DNA of 64,000 nucleotides from Ampelocalamus luodianensis. Its lineage: Eukaryota; Streptophyta; Magnoliopsida; Poales; Poaceae. The DNA lies in NCBI GenBank assembly GCA_036346255.1, contig CM070629.1, forward strand, positions 50,218,916 through 50,282,915, written 5' to 3'. This document shows, piece after piece, positions 12,457 to 23,864 of this stretch; positions within the stretch are counted from its first letter, which is position 1; each line of letters begins with the position of its first letter. A model generated the notes under the pieces. It was not told where the DNA came from, did no database searches, and was given only the letters and a program-made list of their open reading frames with translations. Position numbers and translations under genes: made by a program.

Positions 12457-13447
12457 TGTTAGAAATTGGCCCATATGAGTGAGGCCCATTTTCTATAATT
12501 CCAAAGCATTTATGGGTTAGTACCATATTGCTAAGGCAAGGTGGAGGTGACCAACATATAAGGTGGAGTCCTTGCCACTCCTTGAAACATGTAACACATG
12601 GATGAGGATGGCATGAGGAGGGCTCGGCTAAACACACACACGCGCGCACGCTGCGCGTGTCGCATATTTTCGCGTGAAAATCGCGTGACTTGTGACTTGC
12701 GGCGCGCGCCGTGCGTGGCGTGTACGCCATTTGGCGAACCAAGTCCACCTTATTTTCTTTGAACCATGCATCTCTCTCTCTGTTTGAATGAGATTCAAAT
12801 GTTTAAATTTCAGGCTTTATTGAGTGATGATGACGGCGATTACGGTGGGTAAATGATGGTTAAGTGTAACGATTACGATGGGTAAAAGGTCGGTTAAGTG
12901 TAGCGATTACGATGGGTAAATGGTGGTTAAGTGTGTCGATTACGATGGGTAAATGGTCATTTAATCTGTCGATTACGATGCGCATCTATATATGCAGAGG
13001 CGTCCGATTGCATAGTGAGTACAAGTATAGCCTCCATTTCTTCTTCCTTCTAATGCGTAACTGCATCTTCTTGCGCGTCGAACCTGCCGACTCTTCTTCT
13101 CGGCGTGCACGTGAAGAAGGGAAGCGGTATCTCGAGCCGTTCTTTGCGTGGAGACTTGCGAGGCGGCAATAAGGTTTCTGGGCAGCGCATCTGCTGCGCG
13201 ACCGCTTGCTTGCCTTTGCGACATCTACGTTTACGCACTTTGCATCAACTCTGCGCGCTTCTGCTCTTCATCGGACCCATCTGTAAGTCTACTGTGTGAT
13301 TGATAGACTTGTTTACATCCTGGTTTTCATATATTGTGAAGTACAATGAGTTGTCTGCTAGCAGTACTGTTTTATGCATCATTAGTCTTTTGCAATATTT
13401 GCCTTCTAATAAAATTTGGAATTAAAATATTGCCCTCATTTTTAACA
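12457..13447 (+). repeat. 3' LTR of copia element 1
   Basis: Mirrors the 5' LTR end to end, including the five-unit U3 array (12837-12985) and a TATA box near 12986. Differences cluster in CG-rich parts, for example 12640-12730 and 13060-13260, and are mostly one- to three-base indels. A 200-codon frame beginning at 13346 crosses the right junction into hAT DNA and is a chance fusion. Confidence 0.92.
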
Positions 13448-14233
13448 CTACTCACTGCAGTCTCCCTCCATTTCCATCGCCACCCCACGGCTAGCCCCAT
13501 GCCGGCCATCTCAGCTCCCCGGCCCCCCACCCCCAATGGCCTCCCTCTGCCCCAGTACTCCCCCCATCGGCCTCCCTCTCCATTCTCTAATGCTCCCCCG
13601 GTCCCCCATTGGCCACAACGGCCACCCCCACGCCGGCCTCCTCTTCCACTCCCCCCAACTCTCTCCCCTCTCCGGCCACCTCCCTCTCCGCGTGGGGGCC
13701 CGTGCGCGAGGAAGCTGGACCTCTTTCGTTCCCCCCAACTCCCTCCCCTCTTTAGTCATCTCCCTTCCCTCTCTAGCCGGCCCCCTCTCCTCTCTGCGAG
13801 GGGGCCCGTGCGCAAGGGAGCTGGAGCGAGGGAGCCAGAGGGCCGGCAGCGCGGGGGCAAATGCGACCCTCGGCGCGCGCGGTGGCCGTGGCGAGGGTGG
13901 GCGCGCTATGGGCATGGCTGTGACTTCGAGCTCAAGTCCCACCCCTAGATGGGCCACACGTTGGAGTAGTTCGTCAACGACCGCTGCTGTGAGCGCAAGG
14001 AGTAACGATGAGTGCTTGGGCCGTGGCAGGGCGGCCGGCATGAGGGCGGTGGCCATGGCGGGGCGATCGAGCGGGCGACGACGCTGGGTGCGGCCGTGCG
14101 GCAACGCACCCTAGCACGTGTCGTGCCGGCTTTGGGCCTGTAGGGCCCAAACGTGCTGTGTCGTGCTTCTGCCGTGCCGGGCCGATCGTGCCGTGGGCCA
14201 GCCCGAAAAGCCCTGGCCCAGTTCTCATGTCTA
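13448..14233 (-). mobile_element. Terminal/subterminal part of the interrupted hAT element
   Basis: GC-rich leader DNA (13470-13950) followed by subterminal sequence 14110-14233 with many GGCCGTGC-type words in both orientations and a terminus read on the minus strand as TAGACATGAGAACTGGGCC. Such GC-rich subterminal repeats are the usual transposase binding region of grass hAT elements. Long frames on both strands (13511-14104) are compositional. Confidence 0.65.
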
Positions 14234-14860
14234 GTCCAGCACCATAATGGTAATGACTGAATCCATAAGAAGAGACAAGCAATTGAAGGCCACCAGGAAA
14301 CACACAGAAATCCGAGTCATGCATCACGTTGCACCTCACGAGCTGCAACTGCTGCTCTCAAAACGCACCAAACACAAAAGCCGGAGCATTTCTCCTTTTG
14401 TCAGAAGGAAAAAACTATTAACGTACAAAAGGGGTTGGCCGCGGCCTTCGAATAAAGAAAAGAATGAACCTAGTTTGGAATTAGATCATGTTACCCTAAA
14501 CTTTCTAGACGGCGAATCAAAGAACGAAGAAAGGAAGACCGGGTGCAGTACCAGTTGGACGACAAGCTAGCGATACAAGTGTTTTTTCCTAAGTAGACTT
14601 GTCTAACAATCGCAAAGATATTTAAAAAAATAAATAATACTGAATCATATCCAGCAGGATACATGAGTTAGTTTCACCTCAATTTCTCATCGATCTCCTT
14701 TTGTCTGCCTCGCCCAGTTTCTGACCCATACGAATTAAAGAAGTGTACCTGCAAATTTCGCATTTAATTTGCAGGGACATCATATGTGCATGTAACTAGC
14801 TAAGTAAGAACATTTGCCACGTCGATACGCATCACTAGCAAGTAGCAAGCAGCAATCAAG
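14234..14860. other. Intergenic sequence without recognisable gene
   Basis: Mixed composition. A 107-codon frame at 14247-14570 is lysine- and serine-rich and has no family resemblance I can name. No terminal repeats seen. Confidence 0.5.
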
Positions 14861-15345
14861 CATCCAGCATCCTGGACCAGGACAAGAGCAAGAAACTCCC
14901 ATTGGAAACCATGGGCTGATCAATCTACTCAGTACTCACCTTGTTGGATCCAGCCAACCTCCCATTGCGACTTTTTTCGCTTAAGCATGTGAATTTTCCA
15001 CAGATTCTCATTCTTTGGTCGGCGCATACGTGCGAGCATGCTTGCCTTTATTTCTCTTATATTGATACATAGTAGCTAGTAGATAGGACACAACAACGAC
15101 ACACATATCAGATTGGATCTATTTAGGCCAACATTCCTGACATGGAATGGTAGCCAGGTACATAAGATAACAGAATAAAATTCCCATCTGATGAAGTGGT
15201 GACAAGAATTTCCGGTGCTCACTTGTCACTTTCCTTCTTCCCTTGTGGATGGAATTGAACCTCCGGCTCAGCATGACAACACTAGCTACTACAATGGTAC
15301 ATCTGTATTGTGGTTAAGCTTTTCTTTGTCATTAATTGTTAATTA
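14861..15345. repeat. Segment A, left part: copy of 27416-27812
   Basis: Shares in order with segment B: GACCAGGACAAGAGCA, TTCTTTGGTCGGCGC, TAGGCCAACATTCCTGACA, GTGGATGGAATTGAAC, then CATCTGTATTGTGGTTAAGC. Indels and substitutions separate the copies, so the duplication is not recent. No coding frame is conserved between them. Confidence 0.75.
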
Positions 15346-16627
15346 TTGACAGTGAACCAGTGTGGTGGAGCCAGGAATTTGGTGTTAGGGGTACGCAAAC
15401 AAAGTAACGTTAGGTACGATTAGTTCAAACTAGGAAAAAAGCTACCGGTTGGGAAAAAATTTCGGAGCCTAACGATAGATCCAGTTATCGGCGGTTACTG
15501 AAATTTTTGGATTTATTTCGGTCAAAATTTTCAAATCAAAATTTAAATTTTTTGTGAAGTTAAAACGAAAAATACAGGAAAAAAATGTATAGCCAAGGTT
15601 CCAACCCAGAACCAACCTCTTCAAGACTTAAGGGTGTTTCCACTATGGCACATGCACTTTTGTGTTGTATATGGTTACAAACTTTCTTTATATTTGTCAA
15701 AAAATTACGCATCGCCCAACGAAGTCACGAATTTGCCAGTTAGAAGTAAAAAAACGTCAAGAAAAAAAGAAAGGAGAAAATTGTCTACTAGTATCTTTTT
15801 GCATGTCATTACTATAGTAATCAATTTGAAAAATAACTTGGATAATAATATGAATGTGAGAAAAATGGAAGTTGCTCTATGCGCATCTGTAAAACCATTG
15901 GTCTTAGTGAGTGGCGCGTCGCCTACTGCTGCTTGCTGCTCCCACACTGGTGCCACGCCACCCACTGCTCCTCCGCGCCGCGCCGACCGCCGAGCCGTAG
16001 GAACCAAATTGGGGAGGAGTTGGAGTATTGGAGATAGAGATGGATGTGTGCTGGTGAGTGATGAGATGACTGTGGGCTGGTGGAGGCACGAGCGAGCTGT
16101 GAGCTGAGTTTCCAAGAGAGTGCACTCCAAGAAGTACTATGAATATGGCCAAATGCAGAACTGATCCCTGAAAATGTTTTTGGTTTTTTTATGTGTCCGA
16201 GCACCCCTACTGACTCCGCCCATGATTGTACCCAGAGATAAATTACTGGTACTCTGCACCAGAGAAGTGGTTGTTTCAGTTGGCGATTGTAGCTAGCCGA
16301 GATGACACCATGACAGGAACAAAAGGTTGTACCAAGAACCGAAACGTTTCGTCAGAACAGATGCCAAAAGCATTCGCTAGTTTGTACAACCAGTCTTTTG
16401 TGATAGTACTCTCTGTGATCGATTGTATAATGACTTAGGAAGGTGCGGGTGCCTCAGTGCCTGGTGACTTGCTCTGGTTAGTGGTCTGATGGGCTGAATT
16501 GTTGTAATGGTCAACCCAAATGCCCAACTGTTAAGTTCTTTTACTGCTTATACCTAGTAAAAAAATTATTTATTTTGGGGTGCTGTGCACCAGCCCCAGG
16601 CGCCTCGCCACCCATGGAGTGAACTAT
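15346..16627. other. Sequence present in segment A but absent from segment B
   Basis: About 1.3 kb lying between the two halves of segment A. 15400-15620 is rich in AAATTTTCAAAT-type words and resembles 62838-63060. 15900-16110 is GC-rich with overlapping frames on both strands but no recognisable protein. Probably one or more decayed insertions; ends not defined. Confidence 0.45.
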
Positions 16628-16858
16628 GGCCATGTTTGGGAAGCTTAAAGCCAGCTTCAGTTTCCAAAAAGCCGGAAACTCCCCTAAATGGGTCAGCTTG
16701 CGAGCAGTTTATGCCATAAGCCAAAAGCCATATATAACTAGCAAAAGCCAATTTATGGGTTTATCTTTCTAAGTTGAAGAAAAGCTATAGCTGCTTTTCA
16801 GCCCAGAAAACAAAAAAAACAGCTTTTCAGAGAAGCTACCGCTCCGTCAAACAAGGCC
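16628..16858. mobile_element. Small TIR element (MITE), 231 bp
   Basis: Starts GGCCATGTTTGGGAAGC and ends with the inverted counterpart GTCAAACAAGGCC; flanked by TAT on both sides (16625-16627 and 16859-16861). Interior has AAGCTTAAAGCCAGC at the left and AGCTTTTCAGAGAAGCT at the right, extending the inverted repeat imperfectly. No coding capacity. The short A/T-rich target duplication would suit PIF/Harbinger or Tc1/mariner, but TAT is not the canonical triplet of either, so superfamily is open. Confidence 0.65.
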
Positions 16859-16861
16859 TAT

Positions 16862-17190
16862 AACATATTTCATTAGCTGAGTGGTGGACTGTTAGTGTAT
16901 CTTGGCAACAGGATGAGCCGAAATGATGCTGGTGGCGGGCCCGGCCGTGAGCAAGATGGACATGATGTCAGCTTTAGGAATTTAATTAGGATCAAGTCGG
17001 TGTTGGACGGCCCTCCAAACCAACAGGAACAGGCAATCATGGTTCTCCCGGAGTGCCAAAAACCTTATCCAGCATGAAAATTATAAGAGAGCCGGTCAGG
17101 CAGAGAGAGAGAGACATGGGACATACTATGTGATATTCTTAAAAAAAAATACCATGTCAAATAAAGGATTGGAGAATTCACAAAAAAAAA
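16862..17190. repeat. Segment A, right part: copy of 27850-28130
   Basis: Shares with segment B: GAAATGATRCKKTGGTGG, TCAAGTCGGTGTTGGACGG, CTCCAAACCAA, ACCTTATCCA, GAGAG..GACATGG and ATGTGATATTCTTAAA. Confirms that the A/B duplication spans at least 700 bp once later insertions are removed. Confidence 0.72.
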
Positions 17191-18773
17191 GTGCTGCATT
17201 ACTATATGTTAGCTTGAATTGAATATTATTTTGAGCTGCATTTGCAATATTACAATATCTGGGAAGTCTACTGAAGTAAATCCTAAAATAAAGTGGAAAA
17301 AAAAATCAACCGAGGTATACGTAAATTGAAACATGTGTATTTTTTTTGTAAAATGTTAAACATGTTTTCTGCACGTACTTATTTTAAGAGCTTACTTGTA
17401 ACATTGAATATTTAAATTTAAAACTAATTGAATGTTCCTTTTCTATAAAGGTATTTTAGCAATTGCAATATGGTAGAAGTGCAGGCTTCTTTCACCATGT
17501 ATATCAAGTGACGCTTCTCATCGGCCGCTGTGTATTTCTCTCCTTTCTTTGTGTCTCTAGATATCCCTACTCGCCACCCCCTAGTTTTCGTCTCAACAAG
17601 CACCAGGACTGTCGGTCCAATCAACTATCGCTCCTGGTTGCCAAAATAGAGCTCCACCAAGTAGATCGCCAGCATTTCTTGCCGTCGCTAATCCTATGGT
17701 GTCTCCCTAAACCTCGAATCAAATCCTGCCACTCAGGATCGCCGGCAAACTCACAGAACATGGCGAACCGTGGCCAGATCGGCCAAGTGAGGAGGTCAAA
17801 CAACAGCGACTGGAATTTTGGCAGCTCAAGGACTCTACTGTAACTTTTGATTTCTTTTTAGTCCTTAACCAGTGCCAGGGACTGCCTTTTATTTTGCTAT
17901 ATGTTCAAATCCAGGGTTAATGGCCTTTGTGGCCATGTTTCCAAGAAAAAATTTAATGTAAAATAGTAATTTCACAGGACCTACTTACTGTGAGTCATAA
18001 TAATAAACGTGAACCACGCCTGCGATTTTTTTAGATAGTCCAAGTTGTGCTATTTTAGGTGAATAAAGAGGGGAAAGAATATTAAAACCTTACATAATAT
18101 GCATATACTAGTACATTCTTTCCCGGCCCCCATCTCCTTATTTTTTAAAATTGAGTGGAAATTGTAATATATGTGTTGACAAATGAGTAAACTTGTTATT
18201 ACTCGAGAGCTTCACAGTTTCTGGTAGTGAAGGCTAATGGTTAGTTTCAGTCAGAGTATGCTCGAAATAAAAATGAAATGTAGAATCACATCTGCAAGCT
18301 TAGAATCTAGTGTATGTTGGAGAATTTGGAGGAAAATACAGATAAGAAAATAAGATTAAATTTCCTAGTTTTTGGTGTCAAGGCTTAATTTGGCTTATGC
18401 GCTGAGCACTAATTTTCCATTTGGTGTCACATGTGTCAATCGGACAATTGGACAATTGGAGACGAGGACAAATAGATTGAATTAGGTTTTGGGGCAGACG
18501 GTAGAGGTAAATGATTGATCGCAGCTTTAGTAGCAGTGAAAGGGAATCACATCCTCTATATATCCGGCCATTCAAAAGGCACAAACGGCACGGCAGTAGG
18601 GGATGTTGGATCCTGTATCAACGGTTGGGATCAATCTAGACGAGATTTTCAAGCTCTTTAATTTACCGCAGAAAATGGGAATTTCTCTTACAACTCAATC
18701 CTGACTAGGCAAATCTCAATCCAGTGGTCTGGATTGGTTGAACAACACTTCTCTGCCTTTCTTTGAAAGGCAA
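17191..18773. other. Intergenic sequence without recognisable gene
   Basis: AT-rich with a somewhat GC-richer patch at 17510-17850. The 126-codon frame at 17463-17843 is not conserved with anything I recognise and lacks coding-like composition. No LTR or TIR ends seen. Confidence 0.45.
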
Positions 18774-21623
18774 GGGCTTGTTTGGAAGCAAGGGGTAGAA
18801 AACCAGGGGCAAATCCCTGTGGGGGATTTTGAGAACTTGGAATCCCTCTCAATACAAGAGAAGTCTTTCTGCTCGGAAGCAAAATCACTGTTGCTGTTTG
18901 GGAACAATAGGGATAAAAAATTCTAGCCATGAAATTTTTTAAAAAAAATGTAAAATTTAGAAACAATAGCGCAATTAAACAATCACAGAATATGTAAAAA
19001 CACAAAATTTCAGTTCAATTTCCGATATTAATAGAGCATTTGAATTAGGAAATAATTTATTCGGATTCAGAAACAACACTGCAATCAGCCGTGACGCCAT
19101 TTGCAAAGATTCCTACTACGAACAAAATCAACTTTTGCATTGGCACGTCTCTTCCAAAGACCCAAATCTCATGTTGAATGTGAGAACCAGTAAACATTGA
19201 CCTTGCAAATACAAAGGACACAACTAAGTTGCTTTACTATAAATACAACTTAACATTATTATGAACTATAGGAGTCACAAAATATGTTCTTAGAACAGCG
19301 TAGTACATAAGCTAACTTTACTAAACTATAGTTCAAATAGATATTTCGCAGTACTAAAATCCAATGGTGTTAACTGATAGTCTAGCACTAAAGATTTCAA
19401 AAACAACACTGTAATGAATCCGAAGAAATGCATAAGCCACCTTCTCTAATTCCATAGAACTAACTGTGGTGATGGCTCCATTTTCAGTTTGTTGTGAGGC
19501 AGCCACAATGCAATAGAATTAACATCATTATGACAATATGAAATCTGACAAAGAAGTTGACATATACTGCTACTTTTAACTTGAGATTTGCTTGGTGTTA
19601 AAGAAGATTTGTGCAGATTTAACTAAGAGTCTAAGACAAATACTAACTAATTGTACGACATATTTTATTATCATTACTACCAGTTGGCACAGGAAGATCT
19701 TGAGATCTGGCACTAGTTGACAGCAGTAGTAGTACTGGTTTGGGACCCTGGGAAATATCCTTGCACCTACTGAACTAGTTTTTCAGAAGTATGATGCATA
19801 CCGAATATCGAAGCACCAAAAGAATTTCAAAAGAATGCTTGACTGCCTTATGGAACCTCATTTTCCCACTTGTGCTCAACTACAACCTGATACCAGTAAA
19901 GCCACACATCTCCAGTGTGTCACTCGAAGAATTGTCAGTATCTAGTACATGTTATATATGCAACATTCTGCTTAAAAGTGTAGGTGCTACCAAGCAGCTA
20001 AAGAAGAAGATTATCTATATATCAACAATGAGAAGTATTTAATTCGAAGGTAAAAAATTTCTAGACACTTAAACATGACGAATTGATGTACAGGCGAATA
20101 GCGTTGGTAAGATCTGATATCAGTAAATACATAATTGCATATACTACATATGTACCCTAACCAAAGAATCATATTCAAAATTCTGTTCATAAAAATAAAG
20201 CTATAAAGCCCCATAACTCTGAATGTTTCTCTGTTCTGCATGGTTTATAGAACAACAAAACTATAACACTAGCCAGTAACAAATCCTTTAGAAATGAATC
20301 AAGCAATCAATTATAAAGTTGACTATACAAAGCTAAATATATAAAGCAATTGTAGAAGGAAAAATAGAAATAAAAAGACAACTTACTTATGGAGCAATTT
20401 AACTCTTAATCCAAAGCAATCGAATACTTGTGTTTTTGGTGTTGATAAAAATTTCTCAATTCAGCTCACATTTGAAGAGTCGTAGTGCCCTTTGCCTTCT
20501 TCATATCAGTTAGGTCTTCAATTAATTCTAGTACAGCAACACACTTCCCAATAGAAAACTCATTACTCTAACTATGTCTTGTTGTTTCATTTAGTTCTTA
20601 GGTAAATTTTTTGGTTTGCTCTTTCTTGAATTCCAAGTAGCTCTCAAGAACCCCAACAATTTGACTTTACTTCTGCTTTTTCCCGTTATCATCTCCTTTT
20701 TGTCCAGACGAAGCAGAAGGAGCATGTTCCACTTGATCGGCTTCTATATGAGCATTGGATGTCGCTTGCTCTTCCAGATTTATTGAAAAAGGGTTTAAGC
20801 CAACATCGTGGGCATCATTGTCATTGGAGATAACTTGATCAGTTAGAGGTTCCATTTGTTCAATTGATACGAAATTCAAATCTTCCATTGATGTACTTCC
20901 TATTTCTATATAAGCAATGAAATAAAGATGAAGTTCATGGTAAATCAAGAACCCCCAGATCTAAAATCTCATGGAAATCATCTCGATCGAGAACCCAAAT
21001 AGCCTCTGCAAATCAAGTACAATTACCTCGAAGCCTACTGCTCCTCCACCATACATGTTGTACATGCAGTTTCAGCAAAGAGAGAGAGAGAGAGAGGAGC
21101 AGGGAGACTTACCTTCACGACATCCTCTCTCAAGGGCAACTCCAATGGTCGGCGGCTCTCTCCTCTCCCGATATCTGCACCTCAGTGACCTTCTCACAAA
21201 CAGAAACCGCCTCCTCTCCTTCCTCAAAACGGGTAGCACTAGATCTAGAGAAATCGATGAGAAAAAAGGGGTTATATGTAGAACGCTAGCGGGAGGAAGA
21301 GAAGGAGTCTTTACCGATGAAACGCATCTGCCAGAGAGGAAGGAGGAAGCGCTTAGCAGCGGAGGGAGGAAGGCGCCGATGTGAAGGAGTTCATGATGAG
21401 CCGATGCGGGAGGAGTTTGCGATGCGGGAGGAGAATAATTCTCGGTGTCCTGATGCGATGATTCCCCCCCCCCCCGTTGGAAGCGAGGGGGATTGGGCCG
21501 GGGAATCCACCTTCCTTTGCCATCCAAATGGCCAGTTCGCTAACCTGGGAAACTTCCCACGGGGCTTTTGGCCCACAGGGTCAGGCGGGGATCCCGACCG
21601 AGAATAGGGCTCCAAACAAGCCC
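18774..21623 (-). mobile_element. PIF/Harbinger-like DNA transposon, non-autonomous (2.85 kb)
   Basis: Terminal inverted repeats GGGCTTGTTTGGA at 18774 and its complement TCCAAACAAGCCC ending at 21623. The right flank is TAA and the left flank CAA, consistent with a TAA target duplication with one change. The only protein remnant is a Myb-like ORF1 relative (20400-20948, minus); no DDE transposase is recognisable, so it would depend on another copy. A (GA)n tract lies at 21079-21096 and a run of 13 C at about 21465-21477. Confidence 0.6.
20400..20948 (-). pseudogene. Harbinger ORF1-type Myb-like protein, C-terminal half, broken
   Basis: The open part (93 codons, 20667-20948) contains SMEDLNFVSIEQMEPL and an acidic middle, ending SSGQKGDDNGKKQK. 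Downstream on the same strand to about 20400, in shifted frames, it gives text resembling FLRATWNSRK and the end LFKCELN*EIFINTK. This is the C-terminal pattern of plant L10-interacting MYB-domain-like proteins, a family related to the Myb/SANT ORF1 of PIF/Harbinger elements. The N-terminal Myb/SANT DNA-binding domain is absent. The ORF1 protein normally works with the transposase at the element ends; this remnant cannot. Confidence 0.6.
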
Positions 21624-22489
21624 TAAAGGATACAATTCCAATGGGGAGTGGGTGGGGAAGAGGGAGGGAGAGAAATTTTGGCGATTGCTAAGGAGAACTC
21701 ATGTGTTTTTTTGGGGTAGAGGGTACTCGAATTTCTCACCTTTGGATCTACACCAAGATTCATGCTTCACCTTCATCTCCAGCTATGGCGGCTCTCCTGT
21801 GAGTTAGTGTTCGGATTCACCTAATTTAGGGTTTGTGTTCACGAGTGCCCGAGGTATAGAGGGGGAAGGGGGGTGGGGCGGACTGGCATTGGGTGTCGGT
21901 GGAGGTTGGTGGGGGCGACGAGACGAGAGCGGCTATTAGGAGGCGGCGAGAGGCGGTGGCAGATCCGGCGACGGTAATCGTCGAAGACGAGAAAGGAGGG
22001 CAGCGAGGCGGGATTTTGCCGAAGAGGAGGAAGAAGGGAGCTCGCCAGATAGGAGGAAGAAGGCAGCGCAAGAATGAGGCAGAAGCGGTGGCAGCTCGGT
22101 AGGCAGCTCTGGCACTAGATCATGGTGACAGCGCGGCAGCAGGAGGTGGGGCGGCGGCTAAGGTTTTGGGAGGGGAGGAGAAGGTGGGGAAGATATATAG
22201 TTTGGAGGAGGAATGAGATCCTATGGATCTAGATCTAATGGCTCAAAATTCGAGTGCTCCTTAGCAAAAAAATACTCACAGATCCCCAAGGCACCTCCGA
22301 AATTTTTTGAGGGAGGGAGGGAGAGAAATTGGTTGCATGAATATTGGAACGGTCTAATAATAAAAAAAATATTGGATTAATTTAAAAAAAAACAGCTAGA
22401 TGACAAGTAGACAAATCCTTAAAGTCTACCATTTTGTAGAATTATTTTGGAAAAAATTGTTGGAAGTTATTTAGTCCAAAGAGCATCTA
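21624..22489. other. Intergenic sequence, partly GC-rich, no recognisable gene
   Basis: 21840-22200 is G-rich (GGCGGCGAGAGGCGG-like) and opens frames on both strands by composition only. The rest is AT-rich with short A runs. Confidence 0.45.
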
Positions 22490-23640
22490 CAACTATGACT
22501 AGAACAAAATAATGGAAACACAAGTTGATGCCAGACAATGAAAATCGTCAATCTCCAACCAATGTATACATCCAAGCTCATTGCAATTTTGCATTGAAAT
22601 TTTAAAGGACACAATTAGCACTCGGACATTCCATCGTACACTCTCGACTCCTCCAAGTGCGACATGTCCGACACACACAATAAAAAAATTCAATATATGC
22701 AACAAAAGTACTTGGATCTTGAAAAATGGAGAGGGGATCATATTCTTGACAAATTCACTTAAAAGAATTAAAGATCTCGATACATACATAGATATACATG
22801 AAAAATTAGCACAGAAGTTTGAAAAAATATTAATCGATGATGTTATAAACTCTGCAACATTTTGAAAACACATATGCAATATTTTGGGAGCACATTTGTA
22901 ACAAATTATTAGAACCCTTGCAAAACAATTCAGGTATCAGACGTCTCAAGAGGCCCAACATTTGAGGCTAACTTATGAAACATTTTGATTTCATTTTGTG
23001 CAACAACCAGCAAACAATTGCAACATTTAAAAATTTTCTAAAAAAACATTTCAATAATGTGTAACTGCAACACTACAAAAACAATTCCAACATCTCAAAT
23101 CATCTTTTGTAACAAGAAAACCCTATAACAGCAACAAACACCCAACTCACTGGCCTCACACTCAACGACGGTGTCGACGTGCTCGGCCTTAAGCTTCGGA
23201 CAACACGGCGACCGGGACGGAGGAGGTGGCTGGGCGCGAGGAGGCCGGGTGCGGGGCGGCGGGAGCAGCCGGGCGAGGGGAGGCCCGAATGTAGGGAAAC
23301 TGTGAGTGCGGGTGCGGTCGGGTTGCAGGGCAGTGGGGGCGTGGCGGAGCTGGCCGAGCGTAGGGTGGTGTGTGCGGTCGGGGCGTGGTGGAGGAGGCTA
23401 GGAGCAGAGGCGAGGCGGCGGGGGGCAGAGTGAGGCCGGGGCACGGCGGAGGTGGGCGGGTGGAGGAGGTTGGGGCGTGGAGGCGAGGTGGTCAGTGGCA
23501 TAGTGAGGCCGGGGCGCAGAAGCGAGGCGGCCGGCGGCTAGGCGCGGAGGCGATTTGGTGGAGAAATTTTGGGGAGAGGAAGAAGCACAGTAGAATGGAT
23601 GGGGAACCCAGTGGGTTCATATCTTTTTTAGGATAGAGTT
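22490..23640. repeat. Probable decayed DNA transposon or repeat, ends undefined
   Basis: 22850-23110 repeats the word GCAACA/CAACATTT about a dozen times, then 23150-23560 is GC-rich (GGCGGGTGGAGG-like), then GTGGGTTCATATC and a short AT-rich close. This composition (CAACAT-rich flank, GC-rich core) is familiar from repetitive grass DNA, but I cannot define inverted repeats or a superfamily. No protein remnant. Confidence 0.35.
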
Positions 23641-23749
23641 GGTTCGGTGGAGTGATGCGTCCGTCCGATCAATACATCATATCACAGGTAACATTACCCA
23701 ATTTTAAACCCTACAAGACCCCTCCTCTGTCCTTGCTAACCTTAAGCCC

Positions 23750-23757
23750 TATAAATA
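23750..23757 (+). promoter_or_regulatory. TATA box of the PIP2 gene
   Basis: TATAAATA in the context AGCCCTATAAATACC, 115 bp upstream of the ATG. The intervening leader is C/A-rich (ACAACCACAAAGC), typical of a plant 5' UTR. Confidence 0.7.
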
Positions 23758-23864
23758 CCTCCCATCACAACCACAAAGCTCGCAACACAAACACTTGCAA
23801 CTTCTCAAGCAGCTCTTGCAATCTTCTAGACTTCTAGTAACAAATCAAGCTAGTTAGCCACGCA

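Larger units (their letters stand above)
7027..13447 (+). mobile_element. Complete Ty1/copia retrotransposon (copia element 1), coding capacity lost
   Basis: A 6421 bp element flanked by CTACT duplications, with LTRs of 998 bp (7027-8024) and 991 bp (12457-13447) that start TGTTAGAAATTGG and end TTTTTAACA. A polypurine tract (GGAATTGGTGGGGA) abuts the 3' LTR. Internal order is gag, protease, integrase, reverse transcriptase, RNase H, which defines Ty1/copia. The expected initiator-Met primer site (TGGTATCAGAGC) is not recognisable after 8024. The LTRs differ mainly by small indels in CG-rich stretches, so age by substitution count needs care. It inserted into the hAT element. Confidence 0.92.
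5109..14233 (-). mobile_element. hAT transposon (RICESLEEPER-like), interrupted and left-truncated
   Basis: Element in minus orientation, in two pieces: 13448-14233 (terminal and subterminal DNA) and 5109-7026 (5' leader and transposase). The pieces were separated by the copia element at 7027-13447, whose removal with one CTACT copy joins them. The terminal 120 bp (14110-14233) is packed with GGCCGTGC/CGTGCCGG words and ends in CATGTCTA, that is TAGACATG read on the minus strand, which resembles grass hAT ends of the RICESLEEPER/nDart type. The 3' half of the transposase and the other terminus are missing at 5108, where a chromovirus LTR begins. Confidence 0.7.

Noticed and set aside
13346..14114. 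200-codon proline-rich frame and 192-197-codon frames on both strands
   Set aside because: The first crosses the copia LTR/hAT junction, and all are composition-driven frames in CCTCCC-rich DNA.
14110..14233. GGCCGTGC-rich palindromic stretch considered as a CpG island promoter
   Set aside because: Explained better as the subterminal repeat region of the hAT element, since it ends in a hAT-like terminus and joins to its transposase after removing the copia insertion.
23100..23636. GC-rich frames upstream of PIP2 (133 codons minus, 88 plus)
   Set aside because: No protein resemblance; located in probable repeat DNA.
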